DNA of 64,000 nt. It comes from Zoogloea sp041914405. GTDB lineage: Bacteria; Pseudomonadota; Gammaproteobacteria; Burkholderiales; Rhodocyclaceae. Location: positions 62,001 through 126,000 of the forward strand of contig NZ_JAYSDK010000001.1 in NCBI RefSeq assembly GCF_041914405.1, in the 5' to 3' direction. Shown piece after piece: positions 8,213-16,683 of the stretch. The notes beneath the pieces are model-generated. The model saw only the letters and a program-made list of their open reading frames with translations, was not told the origin of the DNA and did no database searches. Position numbers and translations under genes: made by a program. Each line of letters begins with the position of its first letter. Positions within the stretch are counted from its first letter, which is position 1.

Positions 8213-10590
8213 GGCTCCCCACCCTCAAAGACCGGCACCGTCTCCGGCAGCGGTGACGGGACATGCACGGCAAAGCCCTGTGCATAGCCCACGCCCAGCT
8301 CCTGCACGACGCCGAGCACCGCCTCGCTACCGACGAATTCGGCAATGGTGGCCAGGCCGTGCACCTGGGCGACGCGCACCATCGACTCGACCACAGCCCG
8401 GTCGGCGGCATCGCTGTCCGCGTGCTTGACGAACATGCCGTCGATCTTCAGGTAGTCGACCTTGAACTGCTTGAGGTAGCCGAAGGACGACAGGCCGCTG
8501 CCGAAGTCGTCGAGGGCCAGCGCACAGCCGAGGCTGTGGGCGAAGTCGATGAACTCGAAGGCCCGTTCGATGCGCGCAATGGCGCAGCTCTCGGTGATCT
8601 CGAAGCTGATGCAGGCGGGATCAATGGCGTAACGGGAAAAAGTGCTGCGGATGAAGCCCGGCAGCTCCTCGTCGGCCAGCGTCGCTCCCGACAGGTTGAT
8701 GGCGACCCGCGGCAGCGCGCTGGCGCCGGCCGCCACCCAGCCGGCAATCGCACGACAGGTATTCTCAATGACCCAACGGTCGATGAAGGGCATCAGGTTG
8801 TAGCGTTCGGCGGCCGGGATGAAATAGGCCGGCGCAATGATCCGGCCGTCCTCGCCAACCATTCGCACGAGGATTTCCAGGTGATCCCGCTGATCCGGCC
8901 GCAGGGCGCGGTAACGCTGGTGATACAGGGCGAAGCGGCCCTGCTCCAGCGCCGCCGAGATCTGCGGCAAGGACATGAACTCCGCCTGGCGGGCACGGAA
9001 GTAGTCGTCGGTCGGCACGAAGACCTGCACCCGGTTGCGGCCACGCTCCTTGGCTGCGTAACAGGCGGTATCGGCGGCGATCAACAGATCCGTGATGGTA
9101 GCGAGACCCGCTGAGGATTCGACGATGCCAATACTCGCGCCGATGCGGAAAACCTTACCTTCCCACGTGAAAGGCATCGCGCGGATGTCGTCGATGATCA
9201 GCTGGGAGCGGCGCACCGCTTCGTCGAGGCTGACGCCCCGCATGATCAGGCCGAACTCGTCCCCCCCCAGGCGAGCCAGATAACCGAAGGAGAAGCGGGC
9301 CTGCATCGCCTGGGCCAGGCTCTGCAGCAGGCTGTCGCCGGCCGAATGGCCGCAGGCATCGTTGACGGCCTTGAACTGGTCCAGGTCGATATAGACCAGA
9401 ATCACCTTCTCGCGGCTGCGCGCGGCGTCCTCCAGCGAGCGGGTCAGCTGGCTCTCGAAGGCGCGCCGGTTGTACAGCCCGGTCAGCGGATCGTGGGAGG
9501 CATGGAAGGCCAGCTCCTCGGTGACGAAGTGCTGCACCGTGATGTCGCGCAGGCTGGAACGGTAACCGAGGCTGCTGCCGTTGTCGGCGTGGATCGGCTG
9601 CCAGGACATGGCCACCCAGATCACCTGGCCGTCCTTGCGCTGGACGCGGAACTCCAGGTCCTGCCCGGTCTGGCCGGCCAGCGCCCACTGGTGCTGGTTA
9701 AGCACCAGCTCACGGTCGTCAGGCAGCACCAGCGGCAGCGGGAAGTCTTCCAGGGCCAAGCATTCCTGCGGCGTGTAGCCAGTCAGGCGCTCCACCGCCG
9801 GATTCACCCAGCGCAACCGGCCATCCGGCCCGAACCAGTTCTCCCACGCATAGGTGTGGTCGGCAATGGCACGGAAGCGCTGTTCGCTGTCGCTCAGCTC
9901 GGCGATGCGCTGGCGCACCGCGTCGGTCATCGCGTTGAAGCTATGGGCGAGCAGACCAACCTCATCGCGGGTCCGGTAATCGAGCCGGACGCTGAAATCC
10001 CCATCCGCGACCCGCGCGCTGGCTTCGGCCAGATTGACCAGATGGCGCGTCAGCCAATAGCCCGTGGCGATCAGCAGGAGAAAACTCAGGCTCAGCTCGA
10101 CCAGCGCGATCAGGCTGCCCTGGCGGAACAGCGCCGCCTTGGCCGCCTCGATATAGGACGTGGACAGGCCGTAATGCACCGCACCATAGACCTGCCCCTG
10201 CAACTGCACATCGAAGACCACGTGATAAACACCGCTGCCATTGAAGCCGTGCGATGCCTCCGGCAAGCCACCGGTGCCATCCCAGCCTGAGGCGGCCAGC
10301 ACCTGGCCGCGCGGGTCCGTGACAGCCAGGTAGCTGACGTCAGCGGAGACCTGCCAGCCGTCCAGGATATCTCGCAGGGTGGCGTAATCCCGCGCCGCCA
10401 GCGGTACAGCAACCGCGGTCTTGTAGGCCAGCTCAATGGCCTGGATGCGCACTTCGAGCTGGTGCTCCAGCTGCGCCTCGATCAGGCGCATGCCGTTGCC
10501 GACCAGCAGCGCCAGCATGGTCGCCTCGATCAGCAGGCTGGCCAGCAGCAGCTTGCTGCGCAGGGAGCGGAAGAAGGGCACGCGGATCAT
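8173..10590 (-). CDS. membrane sensor with HAMP, PAS, GGDEF and EAL domains
   Basis: The 805 aa protein likely makes or breaks down cyclic di-GMP in response to a periplasmic signal. Order of domains: membrane segment about 13-32, periplasmic sensor about 33-152, second membrane segment about 158-178, HAMP about 180-232, PAS with its C-terminal motif about 235-352, GGDEF about 362-525 with intact GGDEF at 442-446, and EAL about 540-785. The EAL signature is EILVR (572-576), which keeps the metal-ligand Glu; NLSG, EITES, DDFGSG (694-699) and LKID are also present, so phosphodiesterase activity is plausible. No RxxD inhibitory site precedes GGDEF. Its ATG overlaps the stop of the PhnD-like gene by 4 nt, so the binding protein probably delivers the signal to the periplasmic domain. 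Confidence 0.93.
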   Translation of the reverse strand: MIRVPFFRSLRSKLLLASLLIEATMLALLVGNGMRLIEAQLEHQLEVRIQAIELAYKTAVAVPLAARDYATLRDILDGWQVSADVSYLAVTDPRGQVLAASGWDGTGGLPEASHGFNGSGVYHVVFDVQLQGQVYGAVHYGLSTSYIEAAKAALFRQGSLIALVELSLSFLLLIATGYWLTRHLVNLAEASARVADGDFSVRLDYRTRDEVGLLAHSFNAMTDAVRQRIAELSDSEQRFRAIADHTYAWENWFGPDGRLRWVNPAVERLTGYTPQECLALEDFPLPLVLPDDRELVLNQHQWALAGQTGQDLEFRVQRKDGQVIWVAMSWQPIHADNGSSLGYRSSLRDITVQHFVTEELAFHASHDPLTGLYNRRAFESQLTRSLEDAARSREKVILVYIDLDQFKAVNDACGHSAGDSLLQSLAQAMQARFSFGYLARLGGDEFGLIMRGVSLDEAVRRSQLIIDDIRAMPFTWEGKVFRIGASIGIVESSAGLATITDLLIAADTACYAAKERGRNRVQVFVPTDDYFRARQAEFMSLPQISAALEQGRFALYHQRYRALRPDQRDHLEILVRMVGEDGRIIAPAYFIPAAERYNLMPFIDRWVIENTCRAIAGWVAAGASALPRVAINLSGATLADEELPGFIRSTFSRYAIDPACISFEITESCAIARIERAFEFIDFAHSLGCALALDDFGSGLSSFGYLKQFKVDYLKIDGMFVKHADSDAADRAVVESMVRVAQVHGLATIAEFVGSEAVLGVVQELGVGYAQGFAVHVPSPLPETVPVFEGGEPQADGVSCSAASA

Positions 10591-11456
10591 TGCGGGCGGC
10601 TCTGCTCCAGCAGTTGCCGCAGGGTGGCCAGATAAGGCTTGTAGGCTGCCAGCTCACTCGCATCGAGCTCTTCGAAGCCAATGTAGGAGGTTTCCTTGAA
10701 GAAGGCCTGCCCTTCCGGTGCACTTTCAAAGGCGCGCAGCGCATCCTTGATGCGCTGCTGCTCCGCGGCCCCCAGGCGTTTGTGAGCCATGAACAGCACA
10801 TGGGGCAGGCGGATCTCCGACGAGAAGTAACGCAGGCGCTGGCGCACGTCCTCCGGCACCTGGCCGAGCAGGGTCGTCGTCGTGATCGCGCCGTCCGCAT
10901 CGCCGACCGCGACCGCGGCGATCGCCGCACCGTGGGTCGGACGCTCCTGCAGCATGAAATCCCGCTCCGGGCGCATGCCCTTTTCGCCCAACCACTTCAG
11001 GCCAGCCATGGACGCAAAGGCGATGCGGTTGGCGATCGCGATGCGGCGGCCACGCAGCCCCCTGGCATCGACAGCCGCGTCGTCCTTGCGCACCACCATG
11101 ATCGGCTCCATACGAGCCTTGTAGTGGTAGAGCGGCACATAGCCCTTGTCGATCGCCATCAGGCCGAAATGCGGCGGCGTGATCATCAGGTCGTAGTTGC
11201 CGTCCAGCTGCTCACGCAGGAAGCTCTGGTAGTCGGGTGCGGTGAAGATCTCCACGGGCCGCCCCAGACGTGCCTGCAGGAACTGGCGCAGGGGCTGGTG
11301 GGTCTTCATCAGAGCCAGGGTGCTATTGAAGGGCAGGATGCCGAAACGCAGGGGAGCCGCCTCTGCGGCCAGCACCGGCCCTGCCAGCGCCATCAGGACG
11401 AGCAACACCCACGCACGCCAGACACTCACACGGGCCCTGCCGCATTGCGCTGTCAT
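10587..11456 (-). CDS. PhnD-like periplasmic substrate-binding protein
   Basis: A secreted phosphate/phosphite/phosphonate-type ABC binding protein fold. From ATG 11456 it is 289 aa, with a signal peptide (Arg-rich start, hydrophobic core VLLVLMALAGPVLA, likely cut near AEA). The family pattern is seen in LRFGILPFNS near the mature N-terminus, YDLMITPPHFG, and GLRGRRIAIANRIAFAS. I chose 11456 because a GGAG lies about 10 nt upstream and the signal peptide then begins properly. No permease or ATPase gene is next to it. Instead its stop overlaps the start of a transmembrane GGDEF/EAL gene, so it more likely senses a ligand for c-di-GMP control than takes part in import. The ligand is unknown. 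Confidence 0.87.
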   Translation of the reverse strand: MTAQCGRARVSVWRAWVLLVLMALAGPVLAAEAAPLRFGILPFNSTLALMKTHQPLRQFLQARLGRPVEIFTAPDYQSFLREQLDGNYDLMITPPHFGLMAIDKGYVPLYHYKARMEPIMVVRKDDAAVDARGLRGRRIAIANRIAFASMAGLKWLGEKGMRPERDFMLQERPTHGAAIAAVAVGDADGAITTTTLLGQVPEDVRQRLRYFSSEIRLPHVLFMAHKRLGAAEQQRIKDALRAFESAPEGQAFFKETSYIGFEELDASELAAYKPYLATLRQLLEQSRPQ

Positions 11457-11664
11457 CTCGCCACACTCCATTCGTACAATGGGATTCACTCGAGGGTTTA
11501 CAGGCCCACGGCGTCCGATAAACGGACGTGCAGCACCTATCGGCAGGGCGGCCTGCAACTTGATTGCCGCTATGGTACTTGTGCAGTGCAAACGCGGCAT
11601 TCGTCACGGCGCGCAGCATACCGATCAGGGCCTGGCACACCCCATGCAGGAATCCACGGTGGAC

Positions 11665-12531
11665 ATGATTTATTACCCACCCGACTACATTTCGTTCATT
11701 CCATACAACTGCCCCGTTCCCATGTCCTCACGTCGCCTGAAGATCCACCATCATCCAGCAACACAAGCCTCCACCCGCCCGCCGCTGCTGTTCGTGCACG
11801 GCGGCTACACCAACGCCCTGTGCTGGGAGCACAACTTCATCCCGTATTTCAATCGAAGGGGTTACGACGCCTACGCGCTGGACCTCTCCGGCCACGGCGG
11901 CAGCGAGGGACGCGAGCGGCTGGACGACTTCGGCCTGGCCGACTTCGCCGACGATCTGGCCCAGGCGGTGGACGCACTGCCAGCCACACCCGTGCTGATC
12001 GGCCATTCGATGGGGACCCTGGTGGTGCAGCGCTACCTGGCCCGCGGCCCGGCGGCCGGCGTGGCACTGCTGGCACCGGTCCCGCCCACCGGCACCGGCG
12101 GCTCGGCAGGCCGGCTGGCCTTGCTGCAGCCAGACTTCTTCCGCGAACTGCCGAACGTGGTGGCCGGGCGGCCGACGGAACACACCCTGCGCATCATGGC
12201 CGAGGTGTATTTCTCACCCGACATGCCGCGCCAGGACGTGCTGCAGTACATGCCGATGATCCAGCCGGAATCGGAACAGGCGATTGCCGAGATGGTCGCC
12301 CTGCCATTCACCCCGGCCGGGCACCGGCCGGACATCCCGGCGTTGGTGATGGGTGGACGGGAGGATGTGGTGTTCCCGGCATCGATGCTGTTCTTCACCG
12401 CGCTGCAGTGGAAAGCCCACCAGGTGATCATCGACGGCGCCGGTCACATGCTGATGCTCGACCCCCAGTGGCCCCAGGCCGCTGCAGCGCTCGGCGACTG
12501 GCTGGACACAATTCCGCAGGTACAGGCCTGA
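11665..12531 (+). CDS. alpha/beta hydrolase
   Basis: The protein has the alpha/beta-hydrolase fold: the oxyanion segment LLFVHGGYTNALCWEHN, the nucleophile elbow GHSMG, a late acidic residue in VMGGREDVVFPAS, and the catalytic His in GAGHMLML. It looks cytoplasmic and about 288 aa long from ATG 11665. ATGs at 11644 and 11721 are also in frame and cannot be excluded. It probably acts as an esterase, lipase-like or carbon-carbon hydrolase; the substrate is not clear. It stands alone, divergent from the PhnD-like gene, and is followed by a palindromic element. Confidence 0.85.
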   Translation: MIYYPPDYISFIPYNCPVPMSSRRLKIHHHPATQASTRPPLLFVHGGYTNALCWEHNFIPYFNRRGYDAYALDLSGHGGSEGRERLDDFGLADFADDLAQAVDALPATPVLIGHSMGTLVVQRYLARGPAAGVALLAPVPPTGTGGSAGRLALLQPDFFRELPNVVAGRPTEHTLRIMAEVYFSPDMPRQDVLQYMPMIQPESEQAIAEMVALPFTPAGHRPDIPALVMGGREDVVFPASMLFFTALQWKAHQVIIDGAGHMLMLDPQWPQAAAALGDWLDTIPQVQA

Positions 12532-12586
12532 ACGGCCCGGACATCGCTCAAGGGACAGCGGCTTACCTACCGTCGACGCAGCCCCT

Positions 12587-12612
12587 GTGGGGGCGAATTC
12601 ATTCGCCCCCAC
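12587..12612. repeat. palindromic REP-like element, single copy (site 1)
   Basis: A perfect inverted repeat with 12-bp arms GTGGGGGCGAAT and ATTCGCCCCCAC around a TC centre. It lies between the convergent hydrolase and hypothetical genes and could serve as a bidirectional transcription or mRNA-stability hairpin. This is the most symmetrical member of a family dispersed through the window. Confidence 0.9.
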
Positions 12613-12641
12613 GTCATCGTATCCCGGCGGGACGTTCGTCC

Positions 12642-13124
12642 TTACGGGCGGCGGAAACCGCCCTCGACCCAGGCCGCGGCGCTGGCCCGGTTGAGCTTGA
12701 AGCCGGCCTCGACGCGCACTTCCGCAATCACTTCGCCGAAGGCGTCGAGGGCGGACAGCGTGGCATAGGGTTCGTAGTCGTCGGGCACGATGTCGAGGGT
12801 CACCTCCACCGGCCCGTCGTCGGTGCTCACCGTCATGCGCTTGTGCAGCAACGCGTGCAGGTGCTGCTCATGGCGGCGCAGCACCTCGGAGGCGGTCTTG
12901 ACCAGGGTGTTGAAGGCGGCGGCGTCGAGGGGCTTGGGATTCTTCTTGTCCCGCCCCATGGTCCACGGCCCGACCAGCGCCGGCTCGGCCTCGCCGTGCT
13001 TGATCATCGCCACGGCCCAGCCGTCGTCGTCCTCGTTCTTGATGACCTTGGCGGTCCATCCGTTGTCGCACCACAGGCGGTCTTCCCTGACCACCTCGGG
13101 CAAATCGTCAGCATCGTGTGTCAT
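12642..13124 (-). CDS. conserved hypothetical protein
   Basis: A soluble 160 aa protein without signal peptide or membrane segment. It opens MTHDADDLPEVVREDRLWCDNGWTAK, has an acidic NEDDDGW segment and a helical centre around VLRRHEQHLHALLHKR, and ends with a small alpha/beta part. Codon use fits the neighbours. I do not recognise the family. It ends 29 nt from the palindromic element and lies 30 nt downstream of the cupin gene on the same strand, so the two may be one transcript. Confidence 0.7.
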   Translation of the reverse strand: MTHDADDLPEVVREDRLWCDNGWTAKVIKNEDDDGWAVAMIKHGEAEPALVGPWTMGRDKKNPKPLDAAAFNTLVKTASEVLRRHEQHLHALLHKRMTVSTDDGPVEVTLDIVPDDYEPYATLSALDAFGEVIAEVRVEAGFKLNRASAAAWVEGGFRRP

Positions 13125-13154
13125 CGGCGCATTTTACCGCGCGCCAGCCCGCCC

Positions 13155-13514
13155 TCAGGCGCGGTCGAGCATCACGTAGCGCTTGCTGACCCGCTCCAGC
13201 ACCTCGAAGGTGCCGGTAAAGCCAGCCGGAATGATGCCGGCGTCGCCGGGGCCGAACTCCCGCGCCACACCTTTGGTATCGACGATGCGCAGGCGGCCGC
13301 TGATCACCTGGAAGAACTCGTGGCGCCCCGGGTGGAAGGCGATCCGCCAGGCACCCGGCTCGCAGCTCCAGTCGCCGATCGACAGCGCGCCGTCCTCGGC
13401 GGCATAACGCTCGGCGGTCAGGCGGCGTGGCGGCACACCAATCGCCCGCCCGGCGGCGGGACGGTCTTCGACTGCGGCAGGCGCCGGGTCGGCAAAATGG
13501 ATCACGGACGGCAC
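13155..13514 (-). CDS. cupin-fold protein of the EutQ/ureidoglycine type (COG3450-like)
   Basis: About 119 aa, with the single cupin barrel of the COG3450 group: CEPGAWRIAFHPGRHEFFQVISGRLRIV followed by FGPGDAGIIPAGFTGTFEVLE. The HEFF glutamate and nearby His would form the metal site. I place the start at GTG 13514 (MPSVIHFADPAP) by family resemblance. An upstream ATG at 13544 lies partly in the adjacent palindromic element and would add an unusual MNSPPRENP leader. The function of this family is unsettled, and the start is the weak point. Confidence 0.75.
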   Translation of the reverse strand: MPSVIHFADPAPAAVEDRPAAGRAIGVPPRRLTAERYAAEDGALSIGDWSCEPGAWRIAFHPGRHEFFQVISGRLRIVDTKGVAREFGPGDAGIIPAGFTGTFEVLERVSKRYVMLDRA

Positions 13515-13527
13515 GGGGGGATTCTCA

Positions 13528-13596
13528 CGTGGGGGCGAATTCATTCGCCTGCTGCCGGTTAAAAGGAGTCCGAGGGCGAATGAATTCGCCCCCACG
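13528..13596. repeat. inverted pair of palindromic elements (site 2)
   Basis: Two copies of the GGGCGAATTCATTCGCC element face each other at about 13529-13549 and 13573-13596, separated by a linker that contains GCCGGTTAAAAGGAGTCC. The outer arms (CGTGGGGGCGAAT and ATTCGCCCCCACG) can pair, so the unit can fold as one long hairpin or two short ones. It sits just upstream of the cupin gene and downstream of the gene at 13609-14175. Confidence 0.9.
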
Positions 13597-13608
13597 GGAT
13601 GTTAGCGT

Positions 13609-14175
13609 TCAGAACAGCTCGACGTCGTCGCCCTTGTCCTTCATCTCGGCCTTGTAGTGGCTCAGGGCCTCTTTCACCGGCACGCCCTGCATCACCGCGT
13701 TGAACATGTCCACCTCTTCGCGGGTGGAGTACTTGGCGCGGATCTTCTCCTGCAGCGCGACCCACTCAAAGGGGTTGTAGAGCTTGCGCTGGTCGGTGAC
13801 GAGGCCGGACAGGGCCTCCAGGCTATGGGACACATGGGCCAGGCGCTGGCTGAGCTTGTCGTAGAACTGGAAGGCCATGATGGACTTCTGCACGCGCCCG
13901 GCCACCTCGCCGGCATGGCCGATCAGGGACTCCTTCAGCTGGGCAGTGGCCGGGGTGTCCGGCAGCTGTTCAAGGGCGGAGCCCATCATGCGCATATAGC
14001 CGGCCATCGACGTGAAGGAGTCGGTCAACACCTCCACCGAGCTGTTGCCTTCCTTCATCGCCGCTTCGATCTGCCCGACGGCCAGCTCAAGCAGCAGCAC
14101 CGTCTCTCGCACCTGGCTCCAGTCCAGGTCGGGGGCATGGGCGCTGGTGCCGCGGCGTTCTTCTGGTGCAGTCAT
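13609..14175 (-). CDS. conserved helical protein of unknown function
   Basis: From ATG 14175, which has GGAG 7 nt upstream, the product is 188 aa and almost wholly alpha-helical. The N-terminal part (about 15-75) is a long amphipathic helix pair. The C-terminal part contains SIMAFQFYDKLSQRLAHV and an NPFEWVALQEKIRAKY segment. This layout recalls chemotaxis-associated helical proteins such as CheZ, but no catalytic motif lets me assign it. No membrane segment or signal peptide is present. A longer frame upstream (to 14250) reads into the decayed palindromic element and is not used. Confidence 0.7.
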   Translation of the reverse strand: MTAPEERRGTSAHAPDLDWSQVRETVLLLELAVGQIEAAMKEGNSSVEVLTDSFTSMAGYMRMMGSALEQLPDTPATAQLKESLIGHAGEVAGRVQKSIMAFQFYDKLSQRLAHVSHSLEALSGLVTDQRKLYNPFEWVALQEKIRAKYSTREEVDMFNAVMQGVPVKEALSHYKAEMKDKGDDVELF

Positions 14176-14249
14176 GACATTCTCCGGAGACCGGTTGATT
14201 GATGGCGACTCTTCGGCATGGCACCGAAAAGCTTTAGGGCAGGAACCCA

Positions 14250-14273
14250 TGAGGGATAATTCATCCGCCCTCG
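14250..14273. repeat. decayed copy of the palindromic element
   Basis: The stretch GAGGGATAATTCATCCGCCC aligns with GGGGCGAATTCATTCGCCC with a few changes, so it looks like an old member of the family. It lies between murB (which ends at 14275) and the start of the helical-protein gene. Confidence 0.55.
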
Positions 14274-14274
14274 A

Positions 14275-15327
14275 TTACGACCCGACACCCGCAAAAACGG
14301 GCTCCGGTTCCAGTTCGACCCCGAAACGGGCGAACACATCGGCGCGCACTGCATTGCAGGCAGCGATCACATCGGTGCCGGTGGCTCCACCGTGGTTTAC
14401 CAGCACCAGAGCTTGCTTGTCGTAGCAGCCCACCGGGCCGAGGCGGCGGCCTTTCCAGCCGGCCTGATCGATGAGCCAGCCGGCAGCCAGCTTCACCCGG
14501 CCGTCGGCCTGGGGGTAATGGGGCAGGCCGGGATGCTGCGCGGCCAGGCGGACGTAGGTCTCAGCATCGACCACCGGATTCTTGAAGAAGCTGCCGGCGT
14601 TGCCGATCTCGGCCGGATCCGGCAGCTTGCGACGGCGGATCGCGACGACCGCGTCCGACACCTGCAGCGGTGTCGGCGTGGTGATGCCCTGGGCGTCGAG
14701 TTCCTTGGCCACGTCGGCATAGCCGGTGACGGCCTTCCAGGCCTTGGGCAGGCGGAAGGTGACCGCGGCAATCAGGTAGCGGCCCTTGCCGGCCTGCTTG
14801 AAGAAGCTGTCCCGGTAGCCGAAGGCGCAGTCGCGCTTGTCGAAGCCCACCGTCTTGCCGGTTTCCAGATCGTAGGCACGCAGGCTGTAGAAGTGTTCGG
14901 CCATCTCGAGGCCGTAGGCGCCGATGTTCTGCACCGGCGCGGCACCGACGGTGCCGGGGATCAGGGACAGGTTCTCGAGGCCCGGCCAGCCCATTTCCAG
15001 CGTCCACCGGACGAAGTCGTGCCAGTTTTCGCCGCCGCCGGCGCGGATGTAGAAGGCGTCGGCGTCCTCCTGCACCCGGCTGCGCCCGTGGAAAGCCACG
15101 TGCAGCACCAGGCCGGGAAAATCACCGGTCAGCACCAGGTTGGAGCCACCACCAATAACCAGCTTCGGCAAGCCGGCGATACGCGGATCGTCGAGCACCG
15201 CGCGTAGCGCATCCACATGATCCACGGCGGCAAACCAGGCCGCGCGGGCCGGCAGGCGCAGGGTGTTCAGCGTGTCGAGGGCAACGTCCTGGCGCAGCAG
15301 GTCGATGGCGTTGGCGACATGGCTCAT
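14275..15327 (-). CDS. murB: UDP-N-acetylenolpyruvoylglucosamine reductase MurB
   Basis: MurB is the FAD enzyme that reduces enolpyruvyl-UDP-GlcNAc to UDP-MurNAc in the cytoplasm, an early peptidoglycan step. From ATG 15327 it is 350 aa, the size of type I (E. coli-like) MurB. The FAD domain shows NTLRLPARAAWFA and LVIGGGSNLVLTGDFPGLVLHV. The substrate region shows GWPGLENLSLIPGTVGAAPVQNIGAYG and the catalytic Ser/Glu region GNAGSFFKNPVV. The start overlaps the queF stop (4 nt), so the genes are coupled. Longer upstream starts would lie within queF and are rejected. Confidence 0.96.
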   Translation of the reverse strand: MSHVANAIDLLRQDVALDTLNTLRLPARAAWFAAVDHVDALRAVLDDPRIAGLPKLVIGGGSNLVLTGDFPGLVLHVAFHGRSRVQEDADAFYIRAGGGENWHDFVRWTLEMGWPGLENLSLIPGTVGAAPVQNIGAYGLEMAEHFYSLRAYDLETGKTVGFDKRDCAFGYRDSFFKQAGKGRYLIAAVTFRLPKAWKAVTGYADVAKELDAQGITTPTPLQVSDAVVAIRRRKLPDPAEIGNAGSFFKNPVVDAETYVRLAAQHPGLPHYPQADGRVKLAAGWLIDQAGWKGRRLGPVGCYDKQALVLVNHGGATGTDVIAACNAVRADVFARFGVELEPEPVFAGVGS

Positions 15328-16169
15328 TGGCGAACCTCGGCGACGGGCGCCGGCGCGGGCAGTCCCGGCGTGCGGCGGTAGGGGTTGATATCCAGCCCGC
15401 CACGGCGGGTGTAGCGCGCCCACACGGACAGCTTGGACGGCCGGCACTCACGCAGGATGTCCACGAAGATCCGCTCGACGCACTGCTCGTGGAACTCGTT
15501 GTGCTGGCGGAAGGACACGATGTAGCGCAACAGCGCCTCCCGGTCGATCGGAGCGCCGTAGTAGCGCACCACCACCATCGCCCAGTCGGGCTGGCCGGTG
15601 ACCAGGCAGTTGGACTTGAGGAGGTGGGAATACAGGGTCTCGCCGACTTCCGGCGCGCCGTGGTCGGCCTTCAGCAGGGACGGATCGGGGGTGTAGCGGT
15701 CGATGTCGATGTCGAGGGTGTCGAGCAGCACGCCGTCGGGGTAGCCGATGGTCCGCTCCGGGCGGGTGCTGAGGGGCTCGACCTGAACCGTCACCTGCGC
15801 ACCGACGGCATCCGACAGATCGCGGGCGAGGGTCTTGCCGAGGTCGGCGACGCTGTCCACGCGGGTCTGGTTGAAGGAGTTCAGGTACAGCTTGAAGGAC
15901 TTGGACTCGACAATGTTCGGCGAATCAGCCGGCACCCGGAAGCTGGCCAGCGCCACCACCGGCTTGCCGCGGGGATCGAGCCAGGACAGTTCGTAGGCGT
16001 TCCACAGGTCCTCGCCGACAAAGGGCAGCACGCCGTCGGCCAGGCCGATCTCGTCACGCTTGCCCTGGCGGGCGATCGGGAACAGCAACTCCGGCGCGTA
16101 GTGCTCGGCGTAGGCCACCGGCTTGCCGAGGGGCGACGCGTCGGGATGGGCGGGATGTTTCGTAGACAT
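15324..16169 (-). CDS. queF: NADPH-dependent 7-cyano-7-deazaguanine reductase QueF
   Basis: QueF reduces preQ0 to preQ1 in queuosine biosynthesis, the only known nitrile-to-amine enzyme step. The 281 aa length is that of the long, two-domain (YqcD/E. coli) type. The NADPH-binding motif ESKSFKLYLNSFNQTR is at about 88-103. The nucleophilic Cys188 in LLKSNCLVTGQPDWA forms the covalent thioimide, and the HEFHEQCVERI segment lies in the C-terminal half. ATG 16169 (MSTKHPAHPD) is preferred over an ATG seven codons upstream. It is followed by and overlaps murB. Confidence 0.96.
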   Translation of the reverse strand: MSTKHPAHPDASPLGKPVAYAEHYAPELLFPIARQGKRDEIGLADGVLPFVGEDLWNAYELSWLDPRGKPVVALASFRVPADSPNIVESKSFKLYLNSFNQTRVDSVADLGKTLARDLSDAVGAQVTVQVEPLSTRPERTIGYPDGVLLDTLDIDIDRYTPDPSLLKADHGAPEVGETLYSHLLKSNCLVTGQPDWAMVVVRYYGAPIDREALLRYIVSFRQHNEFHEQCVERIFVDILRECRPSKLSVWARYTRRGGLDINPYRRTPGLPAPAPVAEVRQ

Positions 16170-16287
16170 CCTGGCATTGTACTGGCTCACGCCGCCGCCG
16201 GCCGTCCGGGCGTACAGGACACAATGTTTTCAAGCTCGGCCGCCGACGCTCCGTTAATGTGACGACTCCGCTTACCTGCATCACAGC

Positions 16288-16683
16288 ATGACTTACAAGG
16301 TCCTCATCGTCGATGACGTCGCGACGATCCGCGGCTTCGTGCGGGCTGCCATTGCCCCGCTGAACTACTCGATCCTCGAAGCCCCCAATGGCGCACGGGC
16401 GCTGGAGCTCTGCCGCCAGGAGCAACCTGATCTGGTCGTCACCGACTGGAACATGCCGGGCATGCGCGGCGACGAGCTGATCAAGCACATCCGTGCCGAG
16501 GACCCTGAAACCCGCATCATCGTCCTCACCGCCGAGGGGGCCCGCGATCAGGTTGGCGCAATGCTGGCCCTCGACATCCAGGGCTATGTGCTGAAGCCCT
16601 TCCAGCTACCGGCCCTGCGCCGGCGCATCGAGGCCATCCTGCTGCAGCGGCTGCCCCGTGCCGCCTTCCCGTCGAAGGGCTGA
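16288..16683 (+). CDS. single-domain response regulator (CheY-like)
   Basis: A 131 aa stand-alone receiver domain. The acidic pocket is D9/D10 (LIVDD), the phosphorylation site D53 in VVTDWNMPGMRG, the switch Thr81 in IIVLTAEG, and Lys103 in VLKPF. There is no output domain and no kinase gene nearby, so its partner is encoded elsewhere. The 3' end overlaps the convergent transglycosylase gene by 78 nt. Confidence 0.93.
   Translation: MTYKVLIVDDVATIRGFVRAAIAPLNYSILEAPNGARALELCRQEQPDLVVTDWNMPGMRGDELIKHIRAEDPETRIIVLTAEGARDQVGAMLALDIQGYVLKPFQLPALRRRIEAILLQRLPRAAFPSKG

Noticed and set aside
10590..13562. A 990-codon open frame on the plus strand across the PhnD-like, hydrolase and cupin region
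   Set aside because: It is antisense to or in another frame of recognised genes, and crosses intergenic palindromes. No recognisable domain.
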